NCBI GenBank assembly: GCA_011364985.1
Contig: RDOC01000003.1
Coordinates: 124,001-188,000, forward strand
Length of the DNA: 64,000 bases
From: Candidatus Thorarchaeota archaeon
GTDB taxonomy: Archaea > Asgardarchaeota > Thorarchaeia > Thorarchaeales > Thorarchaeaceae
Reading direction: 5' to 3'
The position numbers and the translations under genes are program-made. Positions 35,700 to 43,343 of the stretch are shown here, one piece after another (the stretch's first letter is position 1; each line of letters begins with the position of its first letter). A model generated the notes under the pieces. That model did not search any database, was not told the origin of the DNA, and was given only the letters and a program-made list of their open reading frames with translations.

Positions 35700-36986
35700 T
35701 TGGACGAGGCAATGTTGATGACACTGTTTCAAGCATGCCTTAACGGGAATGAATCAGAAGCTGTTTCACAGTCAGCAGAAATGATTTCCATAGGTCAACC
35801 AGCTGCGCTATGGGCCATAATGATGCACGTTGCAAGTTGGCATGAACAGACAGAGTTTGACACGTCCCATTCAACAATCATGACCTATGCGACACACAGA
35901 CTAGTTGAAGACCTTGGCTTCAACGATGAGATACTGGTAGAAGGTTCCGCTACGACCCCTGTCAAGATTCACGATGATCTCAGGATTCCACTTCAGAGAT
36001 CTCTGATTGAGCGTCTTGCTCTATATCTCGCCGCAGTCGAACACTGGACTCGGGAAAGGGGACCGAAGTACAATATTGATACGCAACTCGAATCCTTGGC
36101 CAGCAGCATACACAATTATGAACAAGGTGTGAGAGAGCAGTCGCACATGGGTACCCTGAAGGCAGCTCTGAGACTTGGCGAGAGGAAGGAGCCAGTACAG
36201 CTTAGACGGATGACTGCCTCCCTAGCCGCAGAAGAGCCTGATAACCTTGGACATGCTTTTATCATGCCTTTTTCACTCCTGTCAGAACTCCCAGATTCGG
36301 AATTCAAGCTGCCATTCCAAGCCGCATTATGGCATCTTACAGAATACCTGATTAGAAAAGTCCCGAGGAAGGCTCCTAATGGATTTCGGATTGATCCTCG
36401 GATGGACAAGATGGCAAGCCCAACGGACTTGTCCAAGTACAAAGATCTCTTCGCCAACGCGGTTGTGAACTACGGAGTTCTTGGACATAACGGCATCTTT
36501 GCCCACAGAATTGCTGAAGCTGCCAAACGGGGATATCTTCATAATGAATCTATTACTTGGCTTTTGGATAGACTGAAAAAGAACATAGGTGGGAAGCTGC
36601 TAACTAAGGAACAGCTGGCCGTTGAGGAATTAGTGAGTAAGAAGGAGGGAATAGACTGGGAGCATCTACCAAGTGGTATCGATCTACCAGATTCTGGGAA
36701 GGTCAGACTATGGCTAGTAAAGAATGCCGTGGACTATTGGGATGCGATGACTGACTTGAAGACCAGTGTGTTCGAAAGGAAGATCCCCAGCATTTCAAAG
36801 AAGGATTGGTCGATTATCAGAGCTACCCAGTACGCCGTGCCGACTGTCAACGGTGCCCCTCAGGCATCCCATGTGACAATCTTCACGCAGGCAACTTGGT
36901 CACTGGTAGACCATGGTCTCATTGGCAATAAGCTTGCGGCACTTCAAGTCCATCGAATGCTTAGGCAATACCTCAAGGGAAGATAA
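35700..36986 (+). CDS. Hypothetical helical protein
   Basis: 428 residues, soluble and mostly helical, with scattered His/Trp residues (HVASWHEQTEFD, GVLGHNGIFAHRI, IDWEHLP). No known family or motif is recognised. A strong GGAGGTGG at about 35668 lies too far (about 25 nt) from the TTG 35700 start to serve it well; ATG 35712 or 35718 are alternatives. It converges with the fumarate reductase operon across a hairpin. Confidence 0.58.
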   Translation: MDEAMLMTLFQACLNGNESEAVSQSAEMISIGQPAALWAIMMHVASWHEQTEFDTSHSTIMTYATHRLVEDLGFNDEILVEGSATTPVKIHDDLRIPLQRSLIERLALYLAAVEHWTRERGPKYNIDTQLESLASSIHNYEQGVREQSHMGTLKAALRLGERKEPVQLRRMTASLAAEEPDNLGHAFIMPFSLLSELPDSEFKLPFQAALWHLTEYLIRKVPRKAPNGFRIDPRMDKMASPTDLSKYKDLFANAVVNYGVLGHNGIFAHRIAEAAKRGYLHNESITWLLDRLKKNIGGKLLTKEQLAVEELVSKKEGIDWEHLPSGIDLPDSGKVRLWLVKNAVDYWDAMTDLKTSVFERKIPSISKKDWSIIRATQYAVPTVNGAPQASHVTIFTQATWSLVDHGLIGNKLAALQVHRMLRQYLKGR

Positions 36987-37024
36987 CTTAGAGTCTTCAA
37001 ATGACAGGTATTGCTAAAGAATGA

Positions 37025-37051
37025 GGTTGGAGAGGGCATGCCTCTTCAACC
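37025..37051. terminator. Bidirectional terminator-like hairpin
   Basis: An 11-bp stem (GGTTGGAGAGG with CCTCTTCAACC, one G-T) around a GCATG loop sits between two convergent genes ending at 36986 and 37057. Read on the minus strand it is followed by TCATTCTTTAG. Confidence 0.5.
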
Positions 37052-37056
37052 AGAAA

Positions 37057-38622
37057 CTAGGTCTTTGCATCACCCTTTCGATATGATTCAGCCAGCAAGT
37101 CTGGTATGTATCGGACCTGCATCTCTGTACCCTTCATCATATCGTTGAGTTGGATTGTACAGAAAGGACATTCAGTAGTGACCATTTCTGCACCGGTGGC
37201 CTCGATATACTCCTTCTTGGTTGTGGCGATTTTCTGAGAGAGTTCACGCTGACCTGCACGAACTCCGCCGCCAGCACCACAGCAGCGGTTCTTATACGGG
37301 TCCTCAATATAGTCCACTCCTGGAATCATCTTGAGAAGTTGAATTGGTTCATCAAAGACATGCTGCCCTCTACCAAGATGACATGGTTCATGATAGGTGA
37401 TCTTCAGATCAATCTCGCCCTTAGGAGGTATGATGTTCTCCTTGCCGACCACTTGAATTAGGTATTCAGCCATGTCGTATACTTTGTATCTAGGAGGCTT
37501 ACCACGTTCCTCCTCAATGAATGGGCGATGATCCTCGCGAAGAGTCTTCCCACATCCTGCGCAGGCGACAACCACAGTATCGCAATCGTACTTCTCACAG
37601 GCCTTCTCGAAAATCTCGGTGACTCTTCTTGCAGCGGCATGGGCCGTGTTTAGGTCTCCTGTTCTGAACGCAGGCGAGGCGCAACACCATTGCTCCTTAG
37701 GCACAACAACATCTATGTTGTTCCGGTTCAGAACCTCAATAAGTGCCTTGCCAGTGCTTTGCATTCGGTAATCGATGAGACATCCGGTGAAGAAGGCCAC
37801 TCGTCCACGTGGATTCTCAACAAAGAATTCAGCAGTGTTCAGTTCTTTCAGAAGTGGGAGATCCTTTTCGGGTACAGCTCGCCCGGTTTTAACAATTTGA
37901 TCAACAAAACCTTGTTGGCCCTCTGCCAAGGGATAACCAGCTTCGACAGCTTTTGCACGTAGAAGCTCGACCGCCAGAGACGGAATTTTGATCTTCTTTG
38001 GACAGATATCTTCACACATCTTACAGGTAGTACAACTGTACAGAGACTCGTCCATTGCCATAGCAATACGGTCCTCTACGTCTCGGGGATCTAGCTCCAG
38101 CCGCGCAAGCTGGCGGATAATCATTGGTCCGGGGTAGTCCCATGTTTCGTGAACGATTGGGCAGTTCGATAGGCAGGCACTGCACTCAATGCACTTTCGA
38201 ATCTCTCTTACCTTCTCAATCTCTTCCGCATGAATGATCTCAGGTCTCTGTGGTTTCTTATCACGAGCTACGTAAGGTCGTATCCTTCTTAACCTGAAGG
38301 TGGTTTGAGCCAGATCAACAACAAGGTCTTTTATCACTGGCATCTTCTCAAGAGGTTCAATAAGCAGGTCTTCATCAGGGTCGACTTTGGTTCGACAGGC
38401 AATTCGTGCGATGGTGTTTACCTTCACTGCGCAAGACCCACACTGACCACCTCTGCACTCCCATCGGAAGGCCAAACTTGAATCGTATTTGTCCTGAATA
38501 TCGAGTAAGACATCCAAGACTGTCATACCAGGTTCGTATTCCACATCGAAGTCTTGGAAATAGGGTTCGTTGTCTGAGTCTGGGTTGTATCTGAAAACTT
38601 TCGCCTTGATTGTCTTTGTCAT
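37057..38622 (-). CDS. Fumarate reductase/succinate dehydrogenase Fe-S subunit fused to CCG domains (TfrB-like)
   Basis: 521 residues with three parts: a [2Fe-2S] ferredoxin domain (C56, C61, C64, C76), a two-cluster domain (CIECSACLSNCP and CTTCKMCEDICP), and a C-terminal HdrB-like region with two CCG-type cysteine motifs (WCCASPAFRTG and RCCGAGGG). This is the layout of TfrB, the thiol-oxidising subunit of methanogen thiol:fumarate reductase, and of SdhB-SdhE fusions. It would pass electrons to the flavoprotein encoded just upstream (14-bp spacing, same operon). The electron donor, whether a thiol, a quinone or otherwise, is not decided by sequence. GAGGAGGT precedes the ATG. Confidence 0.88.
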   Translation of the reverse strand: MTKTIKAKVFRYNPDSDNEPYFQDFDVEYEPGMTVLDVLLDIQDKYDSSLAFRWECRGGQCGSCAVKVNTIARIACRTKVDPDEDLLIEPLEKMPVIKDLVVDLAQTTFRLRRIRPYVARDKKPQRPEIIHAEEIEKVREIRKCIECSACLSNCPIVHETWDYPGPMIIRQLARLELDPRDVEDRIAMAMDESLYSCTTCKMCEDICPKKIKIPSLAVELLRAKAVEAGYPLAEGQQGFVDQIVKTGRAVPEKDLPLLKELNTAEFFVENPRGRVAFFTGCLIDYRMQSTGKALIEVLNRNNIDVVVPKEQWCCASPAFRTGDLNTAHAAARRVTEIFEKACEKYDCDTVVVACAGCGKTLREDHRPFIEEERGKPPRYKVYDMAEYLIQVVGKENIIPPKGEIDLKITYHEPCHLGRGQHVFDEPIQLLKMIPGVDYIEDPYKNRCCGAGGGVRAGQRELSQKIATTKKEYIEATGAEMVTTECPFCTIQLNDMMKGTEMQVRYIPDLLAESYRKGDAKT

Positions 38623-38636
38623 TGAATTTACCTCCT

Positions 38637-40325
38637 CTATGGGGGGGTGATCTTGGTGATCACTAGGTCTTCCTTTCGTAACTCCATCTCGCCATCCTTG
38701 CCTTTTCGGATGACTATGTTGTAATAGCCCTTATCATTGGGGTCAGCATCTACACGGTAGTGTGCACCTCTACTTCCCTTTCGCATCACAGCAGCCTCTG
38801 CCACCATACGGGCGGTTGTCACCATATGCTCGAACTCAATGGCCTGATGCCATCCCGGATTGAAACGTTTGACCGGCACATCCACCTTGATATTTGGAAC
38901 AATCTCTTTCTGGATTCGTCGAAGCTCCTTCACGGCGTGCTGCATGTCATCTTCCTTCCGGAATATCTGGACCTTGGACCACATCAGCTCGGTTAGCTCT
39001 TCTCTTGCGTCAGCAGGTGAGACACCCTCCTTACGTTCAAGCATTGCTTCTAGCTTCTCAAATTCGGCGGCTATTGCGTCTCTGTTGATTCCAGTATGGG
39101 CGTTCTTCTTGGCAAATTTCGCCGCGCTTTCGCCAGCCAATGCTCCAAACACCTGTGTGTCAGCCAGTGCATTGCCACCCAATCTATTGCCACCATGAAC
39201 CCCGCCAGTACACTCGCCTGCTGCATAGAGACCGGGGATACTCGTGCCCGCTTCTTCGTCAATCTTAATCCCACCCATGAAGTGGTGGGCGGTCGGAGAC
39301 ACCTGCATTGGCTCCTCCCGAATGTCTACACCCGCATCTTCAAACTGCTCAATCATGCTCTCCAATCTGAACTCCACAATAGACTTTGGAAGGTGTCCAA
39401 TACTGAGGTAAACACCCCCTTCAGGAGAACCACGTCCTTCAAGAACCTCGGTCATGATAGAGCGAGCGACTTGGTCTCTACCTGCAAGCTCCATGACCTC
39501 AGGGTAGTACCTGTGCATGAAGCGTTCACTTTCGTTATTGAGGAGAATTCCACCTTCTCCGCGAACAGCCTCAGTCACAAGCCGTCCCTTGGCAGACTCA
39601 GGTTTCACCATTCCAGTCGGATGGAACTGGACCATCTCCATGTCAATTAGCTCGCACCCGGCCTCGTAAGCCATTCCATAGCCATCGCCAACATCCAATT
39701 GGGCATTACTTGTCACACTGAAGATGCGACCCGCGCCTCCAGTTGCCATCACAACCGATTTGGCACGAAAGATGAGATAGTCGCCGTACTTTAAATCGAT
39801 AGATGCAACCCCTGCGACTCGCCCTTCCTCAACAAGGATTTTGGTAGCAAAGACTTCATCGAAGACTCGTACAGATTCTTTTCTAATTGCCTCTGTAAGG
39901 GTCACCATAATTTCAGATCCAGTTCTGTCCGATGCATATGCGGTTCTTCGCCAAGTCTGCTTTCCAAAAGGACGCTGAGCAATCTTTCCTTCGGGGGTTC
40001 TATCGAAAAGGGCACCGTATTCCTCTAGGTCAAAGATTCTCTCGGAAGCATCGCGAACAAGGATTTCGGCCAGCTTCTGATTGTTAAGGTAGTTGCCGCC
40101 CACAATAGTATCTTTGAAGTGTGTTTCAGGATTATCGTCAGGGTCAACGTTTCCAAGTGACACATTATAGCCGCCCTCGGCCATGGAAGTGTGTGCTTTG
40201 CCGAGTAGCTCTTTGCTAAGCATGATTACATCCAAGTTATGCTTTGATGCTTCGATTGCCGCACGACATCCGGCACCGCCGGCGCCGACAACAAGAACAT
40301 CGCACATTATCGTCTTGTAGTTCAA
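38637..40325 (-). CDS. Fumarate reductase/succinate dehydrogenase flavoprotein subunit
   Basis: FAD subunit interconverting fumarate and succinate. The FAD fold begins VLVVGAGGAGCRAA, and the His that carries covalent FAD in this family is H45 in AHTSMAEGG. MVQFHPTG, RGEGG, the catalytic RDQVARSI, SPTAHHFMGG and HGGNRLGGNAL are intact. 562 residues is typical. It is the first gene of the pair with the TfrB-like subunit; no membrane-anchor subunits are adjacent, consistent with a soluble TfrAB-type enzyme or anchors elsewhere. Confidence 0.93.
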   Translation of the reverse strand: MNYKTIMCDVLVVGAGGAGCRAAIEASKHNLDVIMLSKELLGKAHTSMAEGGYNVSLGNVDPDDNPETHFKDTIVGGNYLNNQKLAEILVRDASERIFDLEEYGALFDRTPEGKIAQRPFGKQTWRRTAYASDRTGSEIMVTLTEAIRKESVRVFDEVFATKILVEEGRVAGVASIDLKYGDYLIFRAKSVVMATGGAGRIFSVTSNAQLDVGDGYGMAYEAGCELIDMEMVQFHPTGMVKPESAKGRLVTEAVRGEGGILLNNESERFMHRYYPEVMELAGRDQVARSIMTEVLEGRGSPEGGVYLSIGHLPKSIVEFRLESMIEQFEDAGVDIREEPMQVSPTAHHFMGGIKIDEEAGTSIPGLYAAGECTGGVHGGNRLGGNALADTQVFGALAGESAAKFAKKNAHTGINRDAIAAEFEKLEAMLERKEGVSPADAREELTELMWSKVQIFRKEDDMQHAVKELRRIQKEIVPNIKVDVPVKRFNPGWHQAIEFEHMVTTARMVAEAAVMRKGSRGAHYRVDADPNDKGYYNIVIRKGKDGEMELRKEDLVITKITPP

Positions 40326-40581
40326 ACTACAGTCCTCCGATGGAGAAGTCTCTCCGAGCTGTAAATCGGTCGGGAAAAGGCCAGCGTTTAAGAGTTACTG
40401 TTGAGGGCTGGAGCGGAAATCCTGTGAAACTACATCCGAAGATGAGCGATTTGGAAACAGACTGCATAGGCTTTGAAAAGGGAGAGAATGGCGCCATTTG
40501 CTTGCCTGAATCGACCCTTTTATTCACCTTGGGTACGTTCAGAATCATAGTAATCATGGGCACGCTGGGGGTGTTAAGTGC

Positions 40582-40668
40582 ATGGACTTTGAAGAAATTC
40601 TGCTAGTACTATTCGTAGTAGTGCTTGTCTTGATGACTGTATATGGGTTAACCATTCCCGTGTCGTAA
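40582..40668 (+). CDS. Putative 28-residue single-helix membrane peptide
   Basis: ATG at 40582 follows GGGGGTG by 8 nt and opens a 28-codon frame (MDFEEILLVLFVVVLVLMTV, then YGLTIPVS, stop TAA). The composition is that of one transmembrane helix with an acidic N-terminus. It lies alone on the plus strand in the 400-bp gap between the fumarase and fumarate reductase operons. Small single-helix proteins are easily missed, but short hydrophobic frames also arise by chance. The rest of this gap shows only the hairpin at 40692. Confidence 0.33.
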   Translation: MDFEEILLVLFVVVLVLMTVYGLTIPVS

Positions 40669-40691
40669 AGATGCGGAGAAAAGAGTAGATG

Positions 40692-40707
40692 GCAGGCTAA
40701 TGCCTGC
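40692..40707 (-). terminator. Terminator-like hairpin after the fumarase operon
   Basis: GCAGGC, loop TAAT, GCCTGC, located 20 bp past the stop of the fumarase beta gene. On the minus strand it is followed by CATCTACTCTTTTCTCC. Confidence 0.5.
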
Positions 40708-40727
40708 TGTAAATGATATTAAGCATT

Positions 40728-41336
40728 CTACTCACTTACGCCAATCTTGGAATAGACCTCGGATTTCGCATCCTGTACCTTCTTTGATACGACATCATGC
40801 ATACTATTGCCATGAGAGTCCATAGTGACCAGCAATGGACCGAACTTCTCAGCTGTGATAACCCATAGAGCTTCGGGCATTCCTAGGTCTTGCCACTCAT
40901 AGGCCCTGACTTCCTTCAGGCCCTTTGCAGCGAGAGCTCCACAGCCACCAGTAAAACTGCAGTAGACAGCACCTGCTTCTTTCAATGCTGCAAGAGTCCT
41001 AGCTCCCATTCCTCCTTTTCCAATGATTATACGAGCCCTATACTTGCGTAGGAACTCATCTTCGAAGAGATCCATTCTGGCACTTGTGGTGGGTCCTGCG
41101 GACACAATCATCCATTTACCATTGACCTCTTTTGCAACTGGTCCTACGTGATAGATCACACTGCCTTCGAAGTCGACAGGCGGCTTCTCACCCTTTTCGA
41201 ACATTTCTAAGGCACGATGATGAGCTTCATCGCGTGCAGTATAGACATGTTCGCCCGTCACATACACAATGTCACCCACCTTGAGCTTCCTAACATCCTC
41301 CTCTGAGAGGGGGGTTGTAAAGTGATACTCTGCCAA
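40728..41336 (-). CDS. fumB: Class I fumarate hydratase, beta subunit
   Basis: C-terminal half of the two-subunit, oxygen-sensitive [4Fe-4S] fumarase that interconverts fumarate and malate. It reads TPLSEEDVRKLKVGDIVYVTG, GPTTSARMD, IGKGGMG and the end FGPLLVTMDSHGNSMH, all family hallmarks. 202 residues is normal. It starts 2 bp after the alpha-subunit stop, in the same operon. Tartrate dehydratase beta is a close relative and cannot be fully excluded, but the neighbouring fumarate reductase supports fumarase. Confidence 0.9.
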   Translation of the reverse strand: MAEYHFTTPLSEEDVRKLKVGDIVYVTGEHVYTARDEAHHRALEMFEKGEKPPVDFEGSVIYHVGPVAKEVNGKWMIVSAGPTTSARMDLFEDEFLRKYRARIIIGKGGMGARTLAALKEAGAVYCSFTGGCGALAAKGLKEVRAYEWQDLGMPEALWVITAEKFGPLLVTMDSHGNSMHDVVSKKVQDAKSEVYSKIGVSE

Positions 41337-41338
41337 TT

Positions 41339-42226
41339 CTATTCTCCCTCCAATGGATGGGTCACATAGGTGATTTTCAGGTCTTTTGTTATTATTGCCT
41401 TACTATGTCTGGCTGCCCAACATTGAACAGCAACTCCAACTGGTAAGGATGCAGGATGACGCATTGCATAGTCAACCTTCACACCTAAGACGGTAGTCTT
41501 TCCTCCCAAGCCCATTGGTCCTATACCTGTGGAGTTGATTGCTTCCATCAATTCCTCTTCAATCTGTGCCACTTCAGGCTCTGGGTGCTTGTCGTTGAGG
41601 GGGCGCAGAAGCTGTTGCTTGGCAATTTTGATAGCTATGTCGGCCCCTCCACCAATGCCAACACCAATAATATTGGGTGCACAGGCCTTGCCCATGTAGT
41701 TCATAGCATTGTCAACAACCAATTTCTTCACACCTGTTAGACCTACGCCGGGCTTGAGCATTCCAACAATACAAACATTCTCGCTTCCGCCACCCTTAGG
41801 AAAGACAATGACTTCAAGCGAATCACCTAGAACTATCTCCCAGTTAATCCATGGAATCTTGACGCCGGTATTATCGCCAGAGTTGCCACCAACGATTGGA
41901 TTGACTGCATTGGGACGAAGGGGTACACTCTCGGTGGCGATTCTTGTTGCCTTTTCTAATGCGGCCTTGATTTCATCCATGAATGGAAACTTTGACCCAA
42001 CCTTGACGTAGAATATGATGATTCCAGTGTCTTGGCACATCGGAACACCGGTTCTTGCAATCTCGATGTTTTCCAATATTGCAGAGAACTGAGTCTTTGC
42101 GGTTGGGTCCGTTTCACGTTCATAAGCAGCTCTTAGCGCCTCCTCAATATCATCGGGCAACTTGGTCGCTGCCATCTTGAGAAGACGAACTGCGGTGTCT
42201 TGAATGACTTGCATTGGATCCTTCAT
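41339..42226 (-). CDS. fumA: Class I fumarate hydratase, alpha subunit
   Basis: N-terminal subunit carrying the Fe-S cluster ligands. PMCQDTGIIIFYVKVG, VGGNSGDNTG, GGGSENVC and GKACAPNIIGVGIGGG are conserved segments containing the cluster cysteines. 295 residues is usual. First gene of the fumAB pair; the next gene upstream is divergent, so the promoter lies in the 170-bp spacer at 42227-42397. Together with the fumarate reductase it would run the reductive malate-fumarate-succinate branch. Confidence 0.9.
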   Translation of the reverse strand: MKDPMQVIQDTAVRLLKMAATKLPDDIEEALRAAYERETDPTAKTQFSAILENIEIARTGVPMCQDTGIIIFYVKVGSKFPFMDEIKAALEKATRIATESVPLRPNAVNPIVGGNSGDNTGVKIPWINWEIVLGDSLEVIVFPKGGGSENVCIVGMLKPGVGLTGVKKLVVDNAMNYMGKACAPNIIGVGIGGGADIAIKIAKQQLLRPLNDKHPEPEVAQIEEELMEAINSTGIGPMGLGGKTTVLGVKVDYAMRHPASLPVGVAVQCWAARHSKAIITKDLKITYVTHPLEGE

Positions 42227-42397
42227 TCTATCAGCTTCTAAGTCGTGATTTGCGGTGGATTCAACTCCTTCGCACTAACTTCGGAAATTGATAGCTTCCT
42301 AATCTTTCTTGCTGTGTGTGTATCTCCTTGAGGAGTATGAAAGGACTATATACGAGCGGCCCTCCACTATTGAATAGGCGAGATTGGAAGGATTCCG

Positions 42398-42889
42398 ATG
42401 ACGTTTGAAGCAACATTCGCATCAGCTCTTTCTTTCATAGCGATGTCAATTCTTCTTGTCATATATGGGACTCTTGATGTAAAACACCGAGAAGTATCGA
42501 ACAAATACATGTTTACCGGAATAGTGGCAAGCATGATAATTGTAATCGCGACCGGTCGCCTTTTTGAACAGCCTTTGCTGCACATCACTGCTATTCTTGT
42601 AATGATTCTGCTCTCTTTTGCTTTGTACAGATTGGGGGCCATTGGTGGAGCGGACATCAAATCTCTGCTAATAATAGGAGTCTTAAGCCCAGGCATTGAG
42701 TTTGCGGTCTGGGAGGACACTATCCTTGAGGGTATATTGGTGTCAGGACTGGAGATCATACTCATGCTGACTCTTGGGATCCTGTATTGGCAGCTTCAGG
42801 GCAGCAATAGACCAGAAAAGAACGTCGTGCCCCTCATTCCATTTCTGTTATTGGCGTATCTAGGAGTACAGCTAATTGCATTCCTCTAG
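42398..42889 (+). CDS. A24-family prepilin/preflagellin-type aspartic peptidase
   Basis: Membrane aspartyl protease that trims class III signal peptides of pilin- or archaellin-like proteins. The two catalytic aspartates are D27 in GTLDVKHREV and D86 in GGADIKSL (the GxxD motif). 163 residues with about six helices fits FlaK/PibD/TadV-like enzymes. No pilin or archaellum genes are adjacent. Start ATG 42398; the gene converges with the RAB5IF-like gene, 13 bp apart. Confidence 0.8.
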   Translation: MTFEATFASALSFIAMSILLVIYGTLDVKHREVSNKYMFTGIVASMIIVIATGRLFEQPLLHITAILVMILLSFALYRLGAIGGADIKSLLIIGVLSPGIEFAVWEDTILEGILVSGLEIILMLTLGILYWQLQGSNRPEKNVVPLIPFLLLAYLGVQLIAFL

Positions 42890-42902
42890 TTCTTCATTCT
42901 GT

Positions 42903-43268
42903 CTAAAGCAACATGAGGTTCTCAAGGGCAGAGGGAGGGAGAGTAAAGGCGTAGAACAGCGTCCAGAGAACAACCCAAAGGAGAAGGTAAGTTGGGAGGG
43001 AGTTTGTGATGAGTTTCTGGCGACCGCCAATTTCCTCTGGGTCAATCTCCATAATATAGACGACCACAAACAAGCTCAAAACGTAGGTCAGAAGTCCAAA
43101 GATCAGTCCTCTGCTACCGGCAAAAAGAGGGCCATAGAGCCCGCAGATGACCGCACTTATAATGGCGAAGAGTATCTTGACGTAGGTCTGCTGGTCTATG
43201 GGCTTGTCGTCCCATCGTCCAAAGATCTTCTTGAATAGGCTTCGAATGGGGTTAATTACTGAAGACAT
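42903..43268 (-). CDS. RAB5IF/OPTI (EMC6-like) small membrane protein
   Basis: 121 residues with three helices (about 31-51, 55-73, 91-110). The loop EIDPEEIGG (74-82), followed by a polar stretch and then LLLWVVLWTLFYAF, closely resembles, from memory, the C-terminal half of human RAB5IF (QIDEEEYGG ... WIIFYTA), a member of the EMC6/Rab5-interacting family. In eukaryotes RAB5IF pairs with the insertase TMCO1 at the ER translocon. An archaeal version would help insert membrane proteins. It is divergent from the Rqc2/NEMF-like gene (75-bp spacer). The match is by eye and needs a profile search. Confidence 0.7.
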   Translation of the reverse strand: MSSVINPIRSLFKKIFGRWDDKPIDQQTYVKILFAIISAVICGLYGPLFAGSRGLIFGLLTYVLSLFVVVYIMEIDPEEIGGRQKLITNSLPTYLLLWVVLWTLFYAFTLPPSALENLMLL

Positions 43269-43343
43269 TTCTCGACACCTGCTGGGTCTTGCTCTCGGTC
43301 AATCATACAGGTTATAAAACGCTCGGTCGGAAGTAAAACTATC

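Noticed and set aside
40327..40563. 78-codon minus-strand frame just upstream of the flavoprotein gene
   Set aside because: It abuts the operon start but has an implausible composition and no Shine-Dalgarno; more likely leader DNA.
40244..40606. 120-codon plus-strand frame overlapping the flavoprotein gene start
   Set aside because: It lies antisense to a highly conserved flavoprotein start and its translation (Arg/Ser-rich, then mixed) is not protein-like.
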